A stretch of 58,043 nucleotides of DNA from Bacteroidales bacterium (lineage in GTDB: Bacteria > Bacteroidota > Bacteroidia > Bacteroidales > Paludibacteraceae), in NCBI GenBank assembly GCA_900767595.1, contig CAAFZS010000065.1, positions 1 to 58,043 on the forward strand, in the 5' to 3' direction. Positions 52,027 through 58,043 of this stretch are shown here, piece after piece. Each line of letters opens with the position of its first letter. Position 1 is the first letter of the stretch. Below the pieces are notes generated by a model. The model was not told the DNA's origin. It saw nothing but the letters and a program-made list of their open reading frames with translations, and made no database searches. Both the position numbers and the translations under genes were made by a program.

Positions 52027-52425
52027 ATAAACTATAGATACCGTCCGGCAGGCGTAACTTGCCCGTCACCCACTGACGGAAAAGAGGGGGAAATATCGGA
52101 ATCCACGCAGGGTGAGTGGGAGGGAGGTGTCCCTCTCGTGATACTCGCCAAAGCGAGATTTCGGGACATATTAGCGAAAAGTGCCATAAGCACTAATCGC
52201 AACGGCGTTTACTAACGCTTGTTATCGATGTTTTGGAACCTGAGAAATTTCAAAAATTAGTCTTCGAAAACAAGTAAGTGGTAGATGTCCATGGGTGTAT
52301 TTTACATCTATGCCTCTTTGCATAGATCAATATACACGGCGTGGATTTCTAAGGCTTATTCGAGACTATAGGTAATCTCAGGACCTCAAAACACGGATAA
52401 GCAGAGCAGAAATCCGCGTTTTTTT
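52027..52425 (+). ncRNA. Structured leader RNA upstream of gtrA
   Basis: About 400 nt without ORF but dense in hairpins: CCGTC/GACGG (52041-52079); AGGGA/TCCCT; CTCGC/GCGAG; GCGA-aa-AGTGC/GCACT-aa-TCGC; GCGTT/AACGC; GTGTAT + ATCTATGC paired with GCATAGAT + ATACAC (52295-52337); and a long terminal stem GGATTTCT/AGAAATCC enclosing GCTTAT/ATAAGC (52343-52415), followed by seven T. The last T is one base from the gtrA ATG. It could be a stand-alone RNA with terminator or, more likely by position, an attenuator controlling the glycan genes. No known riboswitch or RNase P/tmRNA core was recognised. Confidence 0.6.
52343..52425 (+). terminator. Candidate attenuator/terminator directly before gtrA
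   Basis: GGATTTCT (52343-52350) pairs with AGAAATCC (52408-52415), extended outward by G-C and G-U pairs. An inner stem GCTTAT/ATAAGC is present and TTTTTTT ends at 52425. An AGAAAT at 52243-52248 could compete for the 5' arm. Confidence 0.65.
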
Positions 52426-52836
52426 ATGCAGGTACAACAACTTATTAAAACTCTTTTCTTTCGTTTTCGTACGCTCATTTTGTACGGACTTATAGGGGGC
52501 TTTTGTGCAGCTCTTGATTTTGGCATTTACACTTTGTTGTGTCACTTTGACATATTGCCTTATCTATGGGCAAATGTGATTAGTATCCATTGTGGTATTA
52601 TTTGTAGTTTCTTCCTCAATAGAGGGGTAAATTTCAAAGTCAAAGATAAGGCTTGGATACGTTTCTTATCATTCTATATGGTAGGATTGGTTGGTCTTGG
52701 AATAAGTGAGTTGATGCTTTACCTTATGGTTGATCTTGCTGCTTGGAACGAAATCGCCAGCAAATTGATTAGTGTAGTGATGGTCGCCTTAGTTCAATAC
52801 TTACTCAATAAGTTTATAACCTTTAAATCTAAATAA
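52426..52836 (+). CDS. GtrA-family membrane protein
   Basis: 136 aa with four membrane helices and the GtrA pattern YGLIGGFCAALDFGIYTLL at the start and VQYLLNKFITFKSK at the end (NKxxTF). GtrA proteins are thought to help move polyprenyl-phosphate sugars made by the neighbouring GT2 across the inner membrane. The ATG follows the terminator T run by no gap. One base separates its stop from the next start. Confidence 0.9.
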   Translation: MQVQQLIKTLFFRFRTLILYGLIGGFCAALDFGIYTLLCHFDILPYLWANVISIHCGIICSFFLNRGVNFKVKDKAWIRFLSFYMVGLVGLGISELMLYLMVDLAAWNEIASKLISVVMVALVQYLLNKFITFKSK

Positions 52837-52837
52837 T

Positions 52838-53554
52838 ATGGATACACTTTACATTGTTATGCCTGCCTATAATGAGGAGGCGAACATTGAAACAACTATC
52901 AAGCAGTGGCATCCCGTCTGCGAAAAGGTCAATGCAGAGGGAAACACAGCCAAACTCGTTATTGCCAACGACGGCAGTAAGGACAATACCGGCAAAGTAT
53001 TAGAGGCACTAAAAGCCAAGTACCCCTATTTGGAACCACTAAATAAACCCAATGGCGGTCATGGCGCAACCGTTCTGTATCTCTATCGCTATGCGATTGA
53101 TAACGGAGCCGATTATGTCTTCCAAACAGATAGCGATGGGCAAACTAATCCCGATGAGTTTTACGACTTTTGGAGTAATAGAGCGAACTATACCGGCCAA
53201 TTTGGCAACCGCACAAAACGAGGCGATGGGCAACAACGCGCTTTTGTAGAAAAAGTTGTTTGTCTGCTTGTTCGGATATTCTTCCGTGTTAAACTGCCCG
53301 ATGCCAATGCCCCTTTTAGACTAATGAAGGCTGAAGCATTGAAACGATATATTGACATTATGCCAAAGGAATATAATTTGCCCAATATCATATTGACTAT
53401 GTGCTTTGTGCGCTTTGGTGAGCCGGTGCGCTTTGTACCTATATCGTTCAAACCGCGACAAGGAGGCGTCAATAGTATCAATATGAAACGCATCTTTAAG
53501 ATTGGCTGGCAAGCATTAAAAGATTTTAGAACCATTAAAAAGAATTTGAAATGA
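52838..53554 (+). CDS. GT2 glycosyltransferase, dolichol/polyprenyl-phosphate sugar synthase type
   Basis: 238 aa. GT-A fold: MPAYNEEANIETTI, VIANDGSKDNT, GHGATVLYLYRYAI, and QTDSDGQTNPDEF holding the metal-binding DxD. LPDANAPFRLMKA and the C-terminal PRQGGVNSINMKRI are typical of DPM1-like synthases. It should make a polyprenyl-phosphate sugar for the downstream GT-C enzyme. Lacks C-terminal membrane helices. Overlaps the next gene by 4 bases. Confidence 0.9.
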   Translation: MDTLYIVMPAYNEEANIETTIKQWHPVCEKVNAEGNTAKLVIANDGSKDNTGKVLEALKAKYPYLEPLNKPNGGHGATVLYLYRYAIDNGADYVFQTDSDGQTNPDEFYDFWSNRANYTGQFGNRTKRGDGQQRAFVEKVVCLLVRIFFRVKLPDANAPFRLMKAEALKRYIDIMPKEYNLPNIILTMCFVRFGEPVRFVPISFKPRQGGVNSINMKRIFKIGWQALKDFRTIKKNLK

Positions 53555-55221
53555 AAGAGATTTTGAAAAAAGATTGGCCATACCTATTTTTAATAATAGG
53601 TCTAATTGTTCTGTCTGCTATGGCGACAAGACTATTTCGCTTTGGATTTTTTACGGTTTATGATGAAGCCTATTTCTTGTTAAAACTGCAAGAGGCTTAT
53701 GATATGTCTTGCATTACCGGTAAGTCACAATGGAACCTTATAGCAGTACATTGGTTCCCGTTTATGGATTTAACGAGTAAGGTTAATTCGTATTTGGCTT
53801 CAGCGATTCTTCATTGGATATCCATTATCGTCATGACTATAACGGCTTGCATTATATATGATAAGAAGCGGGTCTTAAAATATCTTGGACTTATTTTCTT
53901 GGTTTATTTTACCACAGGAGGTGGATTAAGTTATGTTCCAATGCAGACCGCTGTCTTGTGTTGGGCTTTTTGTGCATTTATGCTTTTCCAATATTCTAAA
54001 AAGACTTGGGTAAAATGCGTTCACGCCATCCTATGTGGTATATTCCTCGGATTTGCTTGTTTTATCATTATACCAGCAGCTTTAATTTTATTAGCCCTAA
54101 TCGCCACTTTAATTTTATATCTATATTGGAACAATATAAAAGAAGCGCTTTCATATATAGGTTGTGGGGTGTTAGGCGTATTGATTACGATTGCCTATAT
54201 GCACTTCGTTGTTTGTGATATTCGAGAAATTGTTGATGCAATGTTATTTACTGCGTCCTATATTGGAAAGAGCGGATACCACTACGATGGAGCAAGTTTT
54301 GTGATGCAATTTGGACTATTTTTCAGAGATTGTATTTTTGTATTACTTACTTTTGTGGGTGCATACTGGTTATCTTCCTTAACCAAGAACAAATATATAG
54401 GGGCTATCATATATGTTGGATTACTCCTAATTTATACTCATTATCAAGTAAAACCTCAAATTACACCATCAATGTTTCTTGCAAGTGTGGTGCTTATCCC
54501 GTTTTTGTTTACAAATCGTAGCAAGGTAACTTTAGAAACACTAAAGAATAGAGACACATACCTATATCTATTTATGTTCCTATTCCCGCTTATCGCATCC
54601 TTGGGAACAAATACGGCTCTTGGTGGGCGAATGACAGCCTTCGTTGTGTCTTGGTTATTCCTTTTGTTTAATCAAGAACAAAAATATCCAAACGAAGATT
54701 GGAGGCGAGTGCTTATAGGAGTAATTATTCTTTTCCTTATACCCATTTGCGGTATTCCTCAAAAATATATAAGTCGCGATGATTCTCACCATTTTACAAG
54801 AGGAAATCAATACTTCTCAAAGATTGCTCTAACCGAAAAACAAGAAGACTATTTTAATCGTGTATATGACATTTTGGAAGAATACAACTATCAGCCGAAG
54901 CAATCCGCAGTTCTTACGGCTTGTTATGATTATTGCTGCCTTTATGCCTTTGATGCCGTCAATGCTGCTAACTATCACCAAGTACAAAACTTTCACTACT
55001 TTCCAAAGGAAAATATGATTGAGCCCGATTTTATCTTCCTTTGTAAATGGGATTCCATTGTTATGGCTAAGGAGCTACAAGAACAACCTTGGGGATGGCC
55101 TGAAGACTTTGATGAATACTTTGTAGGAACTCCAGAACCGGAAGATGCCCCATGGGTTGGACATCCTGAATTAGAAGCTCGAAAACTATATTGCCGTAAA
55201 TCCTTAAAAACAAATGACTAA
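53551..55221 (+). CDS. GT-C-type membrane glycosyltransferase (PMT/ArnT-like), AT-rich
   Basis: 556 aa with roughly 10-11 membrane helices and a soluble C-terminal part. The first periplasmic loop has FTVYDEAYFLLKLQEAYD, fitting the acidic catalytic motif (D-E) of GT-C enzymes that use polyprenyl-phosphate sugars. It would act on the periplasmic side with the GT2 and GtrA products. Base composition is visibly more AT-rich than the neighbours (many TTA, ATA and AAA codons), suggesting acquisition by transfer. Coupled by overlaps on both sides (4 and 8 bases). Confidence 0.78.
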   Translation: MKEILKKDWPYLFLIIGLIVLSAMATRLFRFGFFTVYDEAYFLLKLQEAYDMSCITGKSQWNLIAVHWFPFMDLTSKVNSYLASAILHWISIIVMTITACIIYDKKRVLKYLGLIFLVYFTTGGGLSYVPMQTAVLCWAFCAFMLFQYSKKTWVKCVHAILCGIFLGFACFIIIPAALILLALIATLILYLYWNNIKEALSYIGCGVLGVLITIAYMHFVVCDIREIVDAMLFTASYIGKSGYHYDGASFVMQFGLFFRDCIFVLLTFVGAYWLSSLTKNKYIGAIIYVGLLLIYTHYQVKPQITPSMFLASVVLIPFLFTNRSKVTLETLKNRDTYLYLFMFLFPLIASLGTNTALGGRMTAFVVSWLFLLFNQEQKYPNEDWRRVLIGVIILFLIPICGIPQKYISRDDSHHFTRGNQYFSKIALTEKQEDYFNRVYDILEEYNYQPKQSAVLTACYDYCCLYAFDAVNAANYHQVQNFHYFPKENMIEPDFIFLCKWDSIVMAKELQEQPWGWPEDFDEYFVGTPEPEDAPWVGHPELEARKLYCRKSLKTND

Positions 55222-56347
55222 CTACGACTATCTCATTGTAGGCTCCGGCCTGTTTGGCGCGACATTTGCTTACTTCGCTCGCAAAGCCGGTAAACGCTGC
55301 CTTGTGATTGACAAACGCCCTCAATTGGGTGGCAATGTGTATTGTGAGCAGGTCGAAGGCATTAACGTTCACCAATATGGTGCTCATATCTTCCACACCA
55401 ACAATAAAGAGGTTTGGGACTTTGTCAATTCGCTGGTGGAGTTTAATCGCTATACCAATTGTCCCGTTGCCAACTATAAAGGTGAACTCTACAACTTACC
55501 CTTCAATATGAACACCTTTTGCCAAATGTGGAAGGATGTGCATACACCCGAAGAAGCAAAGGCTCGCATTGAGGAGCAGAAGGCAGAAGCGGTAGCGGCA
55601 TTGAATGGTCGTGAGCCATCCAATTTAGAGGAGCAAGCTCTATGTCTGGTGGGCAAGGATATCTTTGAGAAACTCATTAAGGAATATACCGAGAAACAAT
55701 GGGGACGCAGTTGTAAAGACCTACCTGCCTTTATTATCAAACGCCTTCCGGTTCGCTTTGTCTTTGATAATAACTATTTTAACGATCGGTATCAAGGTAT
55801 CCCAATAGGTGGGTATAATGTGCTTATCAATAAGCTCCTCGAAGGTGTTGACACCCGCACTAATTGCGACTTCTTCAAGGAGTATAAAGACCATTGGCGA
55901 GACATCGCTCAATGTCTCGTATATACGGGTCCTATTGATGAATACTTCGACTATAAGTTAGGTCGTCTTGATTGGCGAACCGTAACCTTTAAGACGCGTA
56001 TAGAGGATATGCCGAACTATCAAGGCAATGCGGTTATTAACTATACAAGCCATAACGAGCCTTATACTCGCGTGATTGAGCACAAGCATTTCGAGATGTT
56101 TGGTCAAGCGGTATATGACTGCCCGAAGACGGTAGTGAGTGAGGAATACTCCACAGAATATAAGCCGGGTATGGAGCAATACTATCCTGTCAATGACGAT
56201 AAGAATAATACGCTTGCTGAGCAGTATCGAGCACTTGCAGCAAAAGAGGAAAATGTTATCTTTGGTGGGCGATTAGCTGAGTATAAATACTACGACATGG
56301 CTCCAGTAATAGAAAAAGTAATTAATTGTTTTAAGGAATATGCGTAA
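55214..56347 (+). CDS. glf: UDP-galactopyranose mutase
   Basis: 377 aa. FAD motif YLIVGSGLFGATFAYFARKAG at the start, QLGGNVYCE, and INVHQYGAHIFHTNNKEVWDFV with the substrate His. Later come YTEKQWGRSCKDLPAFIIKRLPVR, YTGPIDEYFDYKLGRLDWRT and FGGRLAEYKYYDM. Converts UDP-galactopyranose to UDP-galactofuranose, so the cassette probably builds a galactofuranose-containing surface glycan. Normal length. Its end overlaps the 49-aa ORF by 8 bases. Confidence 0.96.
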   Translation: MTNYDYLIVGSGLFGATFAYFARKAGKRCLVIDKRPQLGGNVYCEQVEGINVHQYGAHIFHTNNKEVWDFVNSLVEFNRYTNCPVANYKGELYNLPFNMNTFCQMWKDVHTPEEAKARIEEQKAEAVAALNGREPSNLEEQALCLVGKDIFEKLIKEYTEKQWGRSCKDLPAFIIKRLPVRFVFDNNYFNDRYQGIPIGGYNVLINKLLEGVDTRTNCDFFKEYKDHWRDIAQCLVYTGPIDEYFDYKLGRLDWRTVTFKTRIEDMPNYQGNAVINYTSHNEPYTRVIEHKHFEMFGQAVYDCPKTVVSEEYSTEYKPGMEQYYPVNDDKNNTLAEQYRALAAKEENVIFGGRLAEYKYYDMAPVIEKVINCFKEYA

Positions 56348-56489
56348 CCTCTTATCCTCTATTATTGAGTTTTTCCATCCTCTATCACCGATGGAGAAAT
56401 ATTATCGCGAGTGTGATGAAGCATTACGCCAAGAAAAAGCGGAACAACACCCACGCGAGCGCGAACAAGACAAGTCGTCTCAAGAATAA
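56340..56489 (+). CDS. Small protein of 49 aa overlapping glf
   Basis: ATG at 56340-56342 lies in the last codons of glf (ATGCGTAA overlap); TAA at 56487-56489. The N-terminal half is hydrophobic (MRNLLSSIIEFFHPLSPMEK) and the rest is a highly charged helix (YRECDEALRQEKAEQHPRER). Translational coupling to glf supports expression. No family recognised. Confidence 0.5.
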   Translation: MRNLLSSIIEFFHPLSPMEKYYRECDEALRQEKAEQHPREREQDKSSQE

Positions 56490-56494
56490 CATCC

Positions 56495-56514
56495 AACGCT
56501 CCTTCGGGGGCGTT
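56495..56514 (+). terminator. UUCG-loop hairpin after the glycan cassette
   Basis: AACGCTCC-ttcg-GGGGCGTT, 8 bp with one U-G pair. The T run after it is weak, so terminator function is uncertain. Confidence 0.5.
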
Positions 56515-56603
56515 TGGTGTGTTTATCGTAGGGCAATATCGAGACCTCACCGATACGATACCGATACGTTACCGAAGGATCGCCGAAGGGTCTTCGTTCC
56601 AAG

Positions 56604-56668
56604 CCCTTGGCGGAATTGGCGGTTTGGCGGTTTCGCGAACAAACCAACCCTGTCCGTGAAAATTCGGA
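56604..56668. repeat. Direct repeat flanking mntA-hepT, left copy (65 bp)
   Basis: Starts CCCTTGGCGGAATTGGCGGT and ends CCGTGAAAATTCGGA. It matches 57604-57660 with two mismatches, plus an extra tandem GGCGGTTT here. Confidence 0.92.
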
Positions 56669-56848
56669 TTAAGAACCTAATTCCCTTATTTACAGTCTTG
56701 TAACAGCGTGAGGGTATGTGAGGGAAGTTGAGGAATTCGGGAATTTCACTTTCGCAAGCGTGTCTGTTAACGTAGCACTAACGTAGCATAATAGGCCCTA
56801 CGTAGGCTTGACAAATCCTTTACCTCTACCAAAAATGATTAAAAATTA

Positions 56849-56908
56849 CAAATAAATTTGCATATGTGGAAAAAAAAGTGTAATTTTGCAGCGCAAAACT
56901 GCAAAACA
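56849..56908 (+). repeat. 60-bp promoter module, copy 2
   Basis: Same start, length and downstream inverted repeat (TTTTGCAG 56884-56891 / CTGCAAAA 56899-56906) as the module at 51816-51875. Confidence 0.88.
56857..56888 (+). promoter_or_regulatory. mntA-hepT promoter
   Basis: TTTGCATATGT (TTTG 56857-56860), 20-base spacer, TAATTTTG (56881-56888). The inverted repeat over the start site could be an autoregulatory operator. Confidence 0.8.
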
Positions 56909-56916
56909 CGAATTTT

Positions 56917-57207
56917 ATGAGCAAGAAAACTCTTGATTTAATTAGTGCCTATTTCGCTACCAAACCCATAAACAAAGCTTGGTTATTTGGTTCTTACGCT
57001 CGTGGTGAACAGAAGCGTAATAGCGATATTGACATCTTAGTAGAACTCCAACAAGGAGCTAAAATGGGATTCGCTTTTGCGGGAATGGTTTGTGATTTAG
57101 AAGACATGCTTCATAAAAATGTAGATTTAGTGGTTAATGGCAATCTCCTACCTTTTGCTCAAGAAACTGCAAACCGAGATAAAGTGCTTATTTATGAGAG
57201 AAACTAG
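56917..57207 (+). CDS. mntA: MntA-type minimal nucleotidyltransferase (antitoxin)
   Basis: 96 aa. The nucleotidyltransferase core is GSYARGEQKRNSDIDILVEL (residues 25-44): Gly25-Ser26 and the metal-binding Asp37 and Asp39. MntA antitoxins inactivate the HepT partner by attaching AMP units to a tyrosine. It overlaps hepT by 14 bases in the usual antitoxin-first order. Lower GC than the core genes, flanking direct repeats and its own promoter point to a mobile or recently acquired module. Confidence 0.9.
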   Translation: MSKKTLDLISAYFATKPINKAWLFGSYARGEQKRNSDIDILVELQQGAKMGFAFAGMVCDLEDMLHKNVDLVVNGNLLPFAQETANRDKVLIYERN

Positions 57208-57538
57208 TCGTGATAAAGGCCGTATTGAGCATATGCTTACGGCAATAGAAAACGCCCTACTTTATACGAAGGGATTAACATTAGAACAATTAAAGAACGA
57301 TAATCTACGCAAGCATGCTACTACGTATAATGTGCAGATTATTGGTGAAGCAGTCTATATGCTTACAAAAGAGTTCAAAGAGGCACATCCTGATACTCCG
57401 TGGCGGCAGATAGAAAAGATGCGCCATATTTTAGTGCACGATTATTACCAAATAGATATTAATATTTTGTGGTCCGTAGTTACAGAAGATTTAGTTCCAT
57501 TACAAGAGCAACTTCGCAAGTATCTTCAAGAAATGTGA
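57194..57538 (+). CDS. hepT: HepT-type toxin (DUF86, HEPN RNase)
   Basis: 114 aa from the ATG at 57194; a longer frame to 57137 would overlap mntA much more and adds nothing typical. The HEPN motif Rx4HxY is complete: R77, H82, Y84 in RHILVHDYY. Y84 is the position AMP-modified by MntA in studied pairs. The product is expected to cut RNA when free. The VQIIGEAVYML stretch before it is typical of DUF86. Followed by a UUCG-loop terminator. Confidence 0.92.
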   Translation: MRETSRDKGRIEHMLTAIENALLYTKGLTLEQLKNDNLRKHATTYNVQIIGEAVYMLTKEFKEAHPDTPWRQIEKMRHILVHDYYQIDINILWSVVTEDLVPLQEQLRKYLQEM

Positions 57539-57562
57539 ATGGCTAACCACTCTCCTAATCTT

Positions 57563-57594
57563 CCATCGCAGCCTTCGGGTTGCGATGGTTGTTT
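57563..57594 (+). terminator. hepT terminator
   Basis: CCATCGCAGCC-ttcg-GGTTGCGATGG with a T-rich tail; 11-bp stem with a UUCG loop. Confidence 0.82.
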
Positions 57595-57603
57595 GTGAAA
57601 ATA

Positions 57604-57660
57604 CCCTTGGCGGAATTGGCGGTTTCGCGAACAAGCCAATCCTGTCCGTGAAAATTCGGA
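57604..57660. repeat. Direct repeat flanking mntA-hepT, right copy (57 bp)
   Basis: Matches 56604-56668, with a start-to-start distance of exactly 1000 bases. Confidence 0.92.
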
Positions 57661-57709
57661 ATAAAAATATATCGTGCTGAATTTTAGTCTATTGCAGTTT
57701 TAGAAGAAA

Positions 57710-57744
57710 GTCGTGAACTCGTGAAAACTCGTGAACTTCACGAC
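57710..57744. repeat. Inverted repeat with internal direct repeats
   Basis: GTCGTGAA (57710-57717) pairs with TTCACGAC (57737-57744), and CTCGTGAA occurs twice between them. Confidence 0.75.
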
Positions 57745-57859
57745 TTTTCACTACTTTTCATCTTTATGCTGCGAATCATTTACGGGTTTATGACGGGTTC
57801 TTGCTAACCCCTACAATAGTCCGCCCTATCTGTCTTAGCACTTTCGATTAGCCTTCGTC

Positions 57860-57891
57860 GTCACAACATTGTCATAACATTGTCACAACAT
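57860..57891. repeat. AACATTGTCAY tandem
   Basis: Two full 11-base units plus flanking partial units. Confidence 0.7.
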
Positions 57892-58043
57892 CTCCACAAC
57901 TTTTAAGGCCTATATAAGACCCCTGCCCGTCCTCTAACCGTCCATCACCTCCCAATATCCTCTCAGTTTTTTCCTAAAAACATTGACTTTTTCCTAATTT
58001 TGTTTACACATACAAGTTGGCACTTTCGAAATGGACATGTCCA

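Larger units (their letters stand above)
56490..56916. other. Intergenic region with hairpin, short repeats and direct repeat 1
   Basis: Contains a UUCG hairpin (56495-56514), ACCGATACG twice at 11-base spacing (56549, 56560), the direct repeat at 56604-56668, a CCTACGTAGG palindrome (56797-56806) and the mntA promoter. No convincing ORF. Confidence 0.6.
57539..58043. other. Repeat-rich end of window, no gene seen
   Basis: Holds the hepT terminator, the right direct repeat (57604-57660), a CTCGTGAA-containing inverted repeat (57710-57744), an AACATTGTCAY tandem (57860-57891) and the palindrome TGGACATGTCCA at the last 12 bases. A TAATTTTG at 57995-58002 has no partner -33 box. Confidence 0.6.

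Noticed and set aside
52027..52425. Resemblance of the leader RNA to RNase P RNA (GGGGGAAATATCGG, AAAAGTGCCATAAG, CAAAACACGGATAAGC in the right order)
   Set aside because: The conserved GAGGAAAGUCCGG stretch and the P4 pairing between the first and last of these segments are absent; the ATAAGC instead pairs with a nearby GCTTAT.
56365..56703. 112-aa ORF overlapping the 49-aa ORF and direct repeat 1
   Set aside because: Non-ATG start, basic low-complexity translation, and it runs through hairpin and repeat DNA.
57137..57193. Longer N-terminus for HepT
   Set aside because: It would overlap most of the mntA end; the HEPN domain fits the ATG at 57194.
57995..58002. TAATTTTG as a promoter for a gene beyond the window
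   Set aside because: No TTTG at the expected 19-21 base distance upstream.

Overview
The window is Bacteroidales DNA (phylum Bacteroidota), probably an uncultured gut or rumen lineage. The support is a SusC/SusD pair, a GldJ/GldK-type lipoprotein plus a cargo protein with a gliding/type IX secretion C-terminus, a three-subunit fumarate reductase/succinate dehydrogenase, HU-fusion proteins, DUF4270, and promoters of the Bacteroidetes type (TTTG, 20-base spacer, TAnnTTTG) with no Shine-Dalgarno sequences.

Layout. 1-8300 (minus strand): a starch/maltodextrin-type uptake operon read leftward as MFS sugar transporter, unknown lipoprotein, SusC, SusD, then a secreted E-set protein cut by the window edge. 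8468-10627: a large secreted repeat protein with a T9SS-like tail. 10628-11880: a long gene-free stretch packed with short perfect palindromes. 11881-24632 (plus): recQ, rimO, HU, an HU-TM-LysM fusion, a UvrA paralogue, an ABC-F ATPase, a deacetylase-like protein and two glycosyltransferases, mostly overlapping or separated by tiny tandem arrays. 24629-28299 (minus): mutS2, a DUF721/DciA-like gene and a glucosaminidase with LysM. 28440-31919: sdhCAB. 31991-35336 (minus): proS, pdxB, panC. 35494-37766: a half-length starch-synthase-like protein and a DUF4270 lipoprotein. 37770-39741 (minus): gcvH and the GldJ/GldK-like lipoprotein. 39873-43500: folP, cdaA, metG, then tRNA-Met. 43803-51784: an amidohydrolase lipoprotein, tRNA-Asp (minus), a PlsC-type acyltransferase, two tandem DUF819 membrane proteins, an Omp85-like protein and an aldo/keto reductase. 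51816-56489: an accessory surface-glycan cassette made of a 45-aa ORF, about 400 nt of structured leader RNA ending in a terminator that abuts the next start codon, gtrA, a GT2, a GT-C protein, glf and a 49-aa ORF. 56490-58043: a repeat-rich tail containing an MntA-HepT toxin-antitoxin pair.

Three signals stand out beyond ordinary genes. (i) Many within-operon junctions consist wholly of a 7-9 bp tandem array running from the upstream stop codon to the downstream start codon, with a different unit at most junctions. (ii) Similar low-complexity DNA recurs inside coding regions, in frame, in linkers of unrelated housekeeping proteins (MutS2, RimO, ABC-F, HU-LysM, MFS, glucosaminidase, deacetylase). 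(iii) The glycan cassette is preceded by a leader that looks like an attenuator, and near-copies of one 60-bp promoter/inverted-repeat module lie on both sides of it.

All calls come from reading the sequence and remembered family features; no database search or folding program was run.
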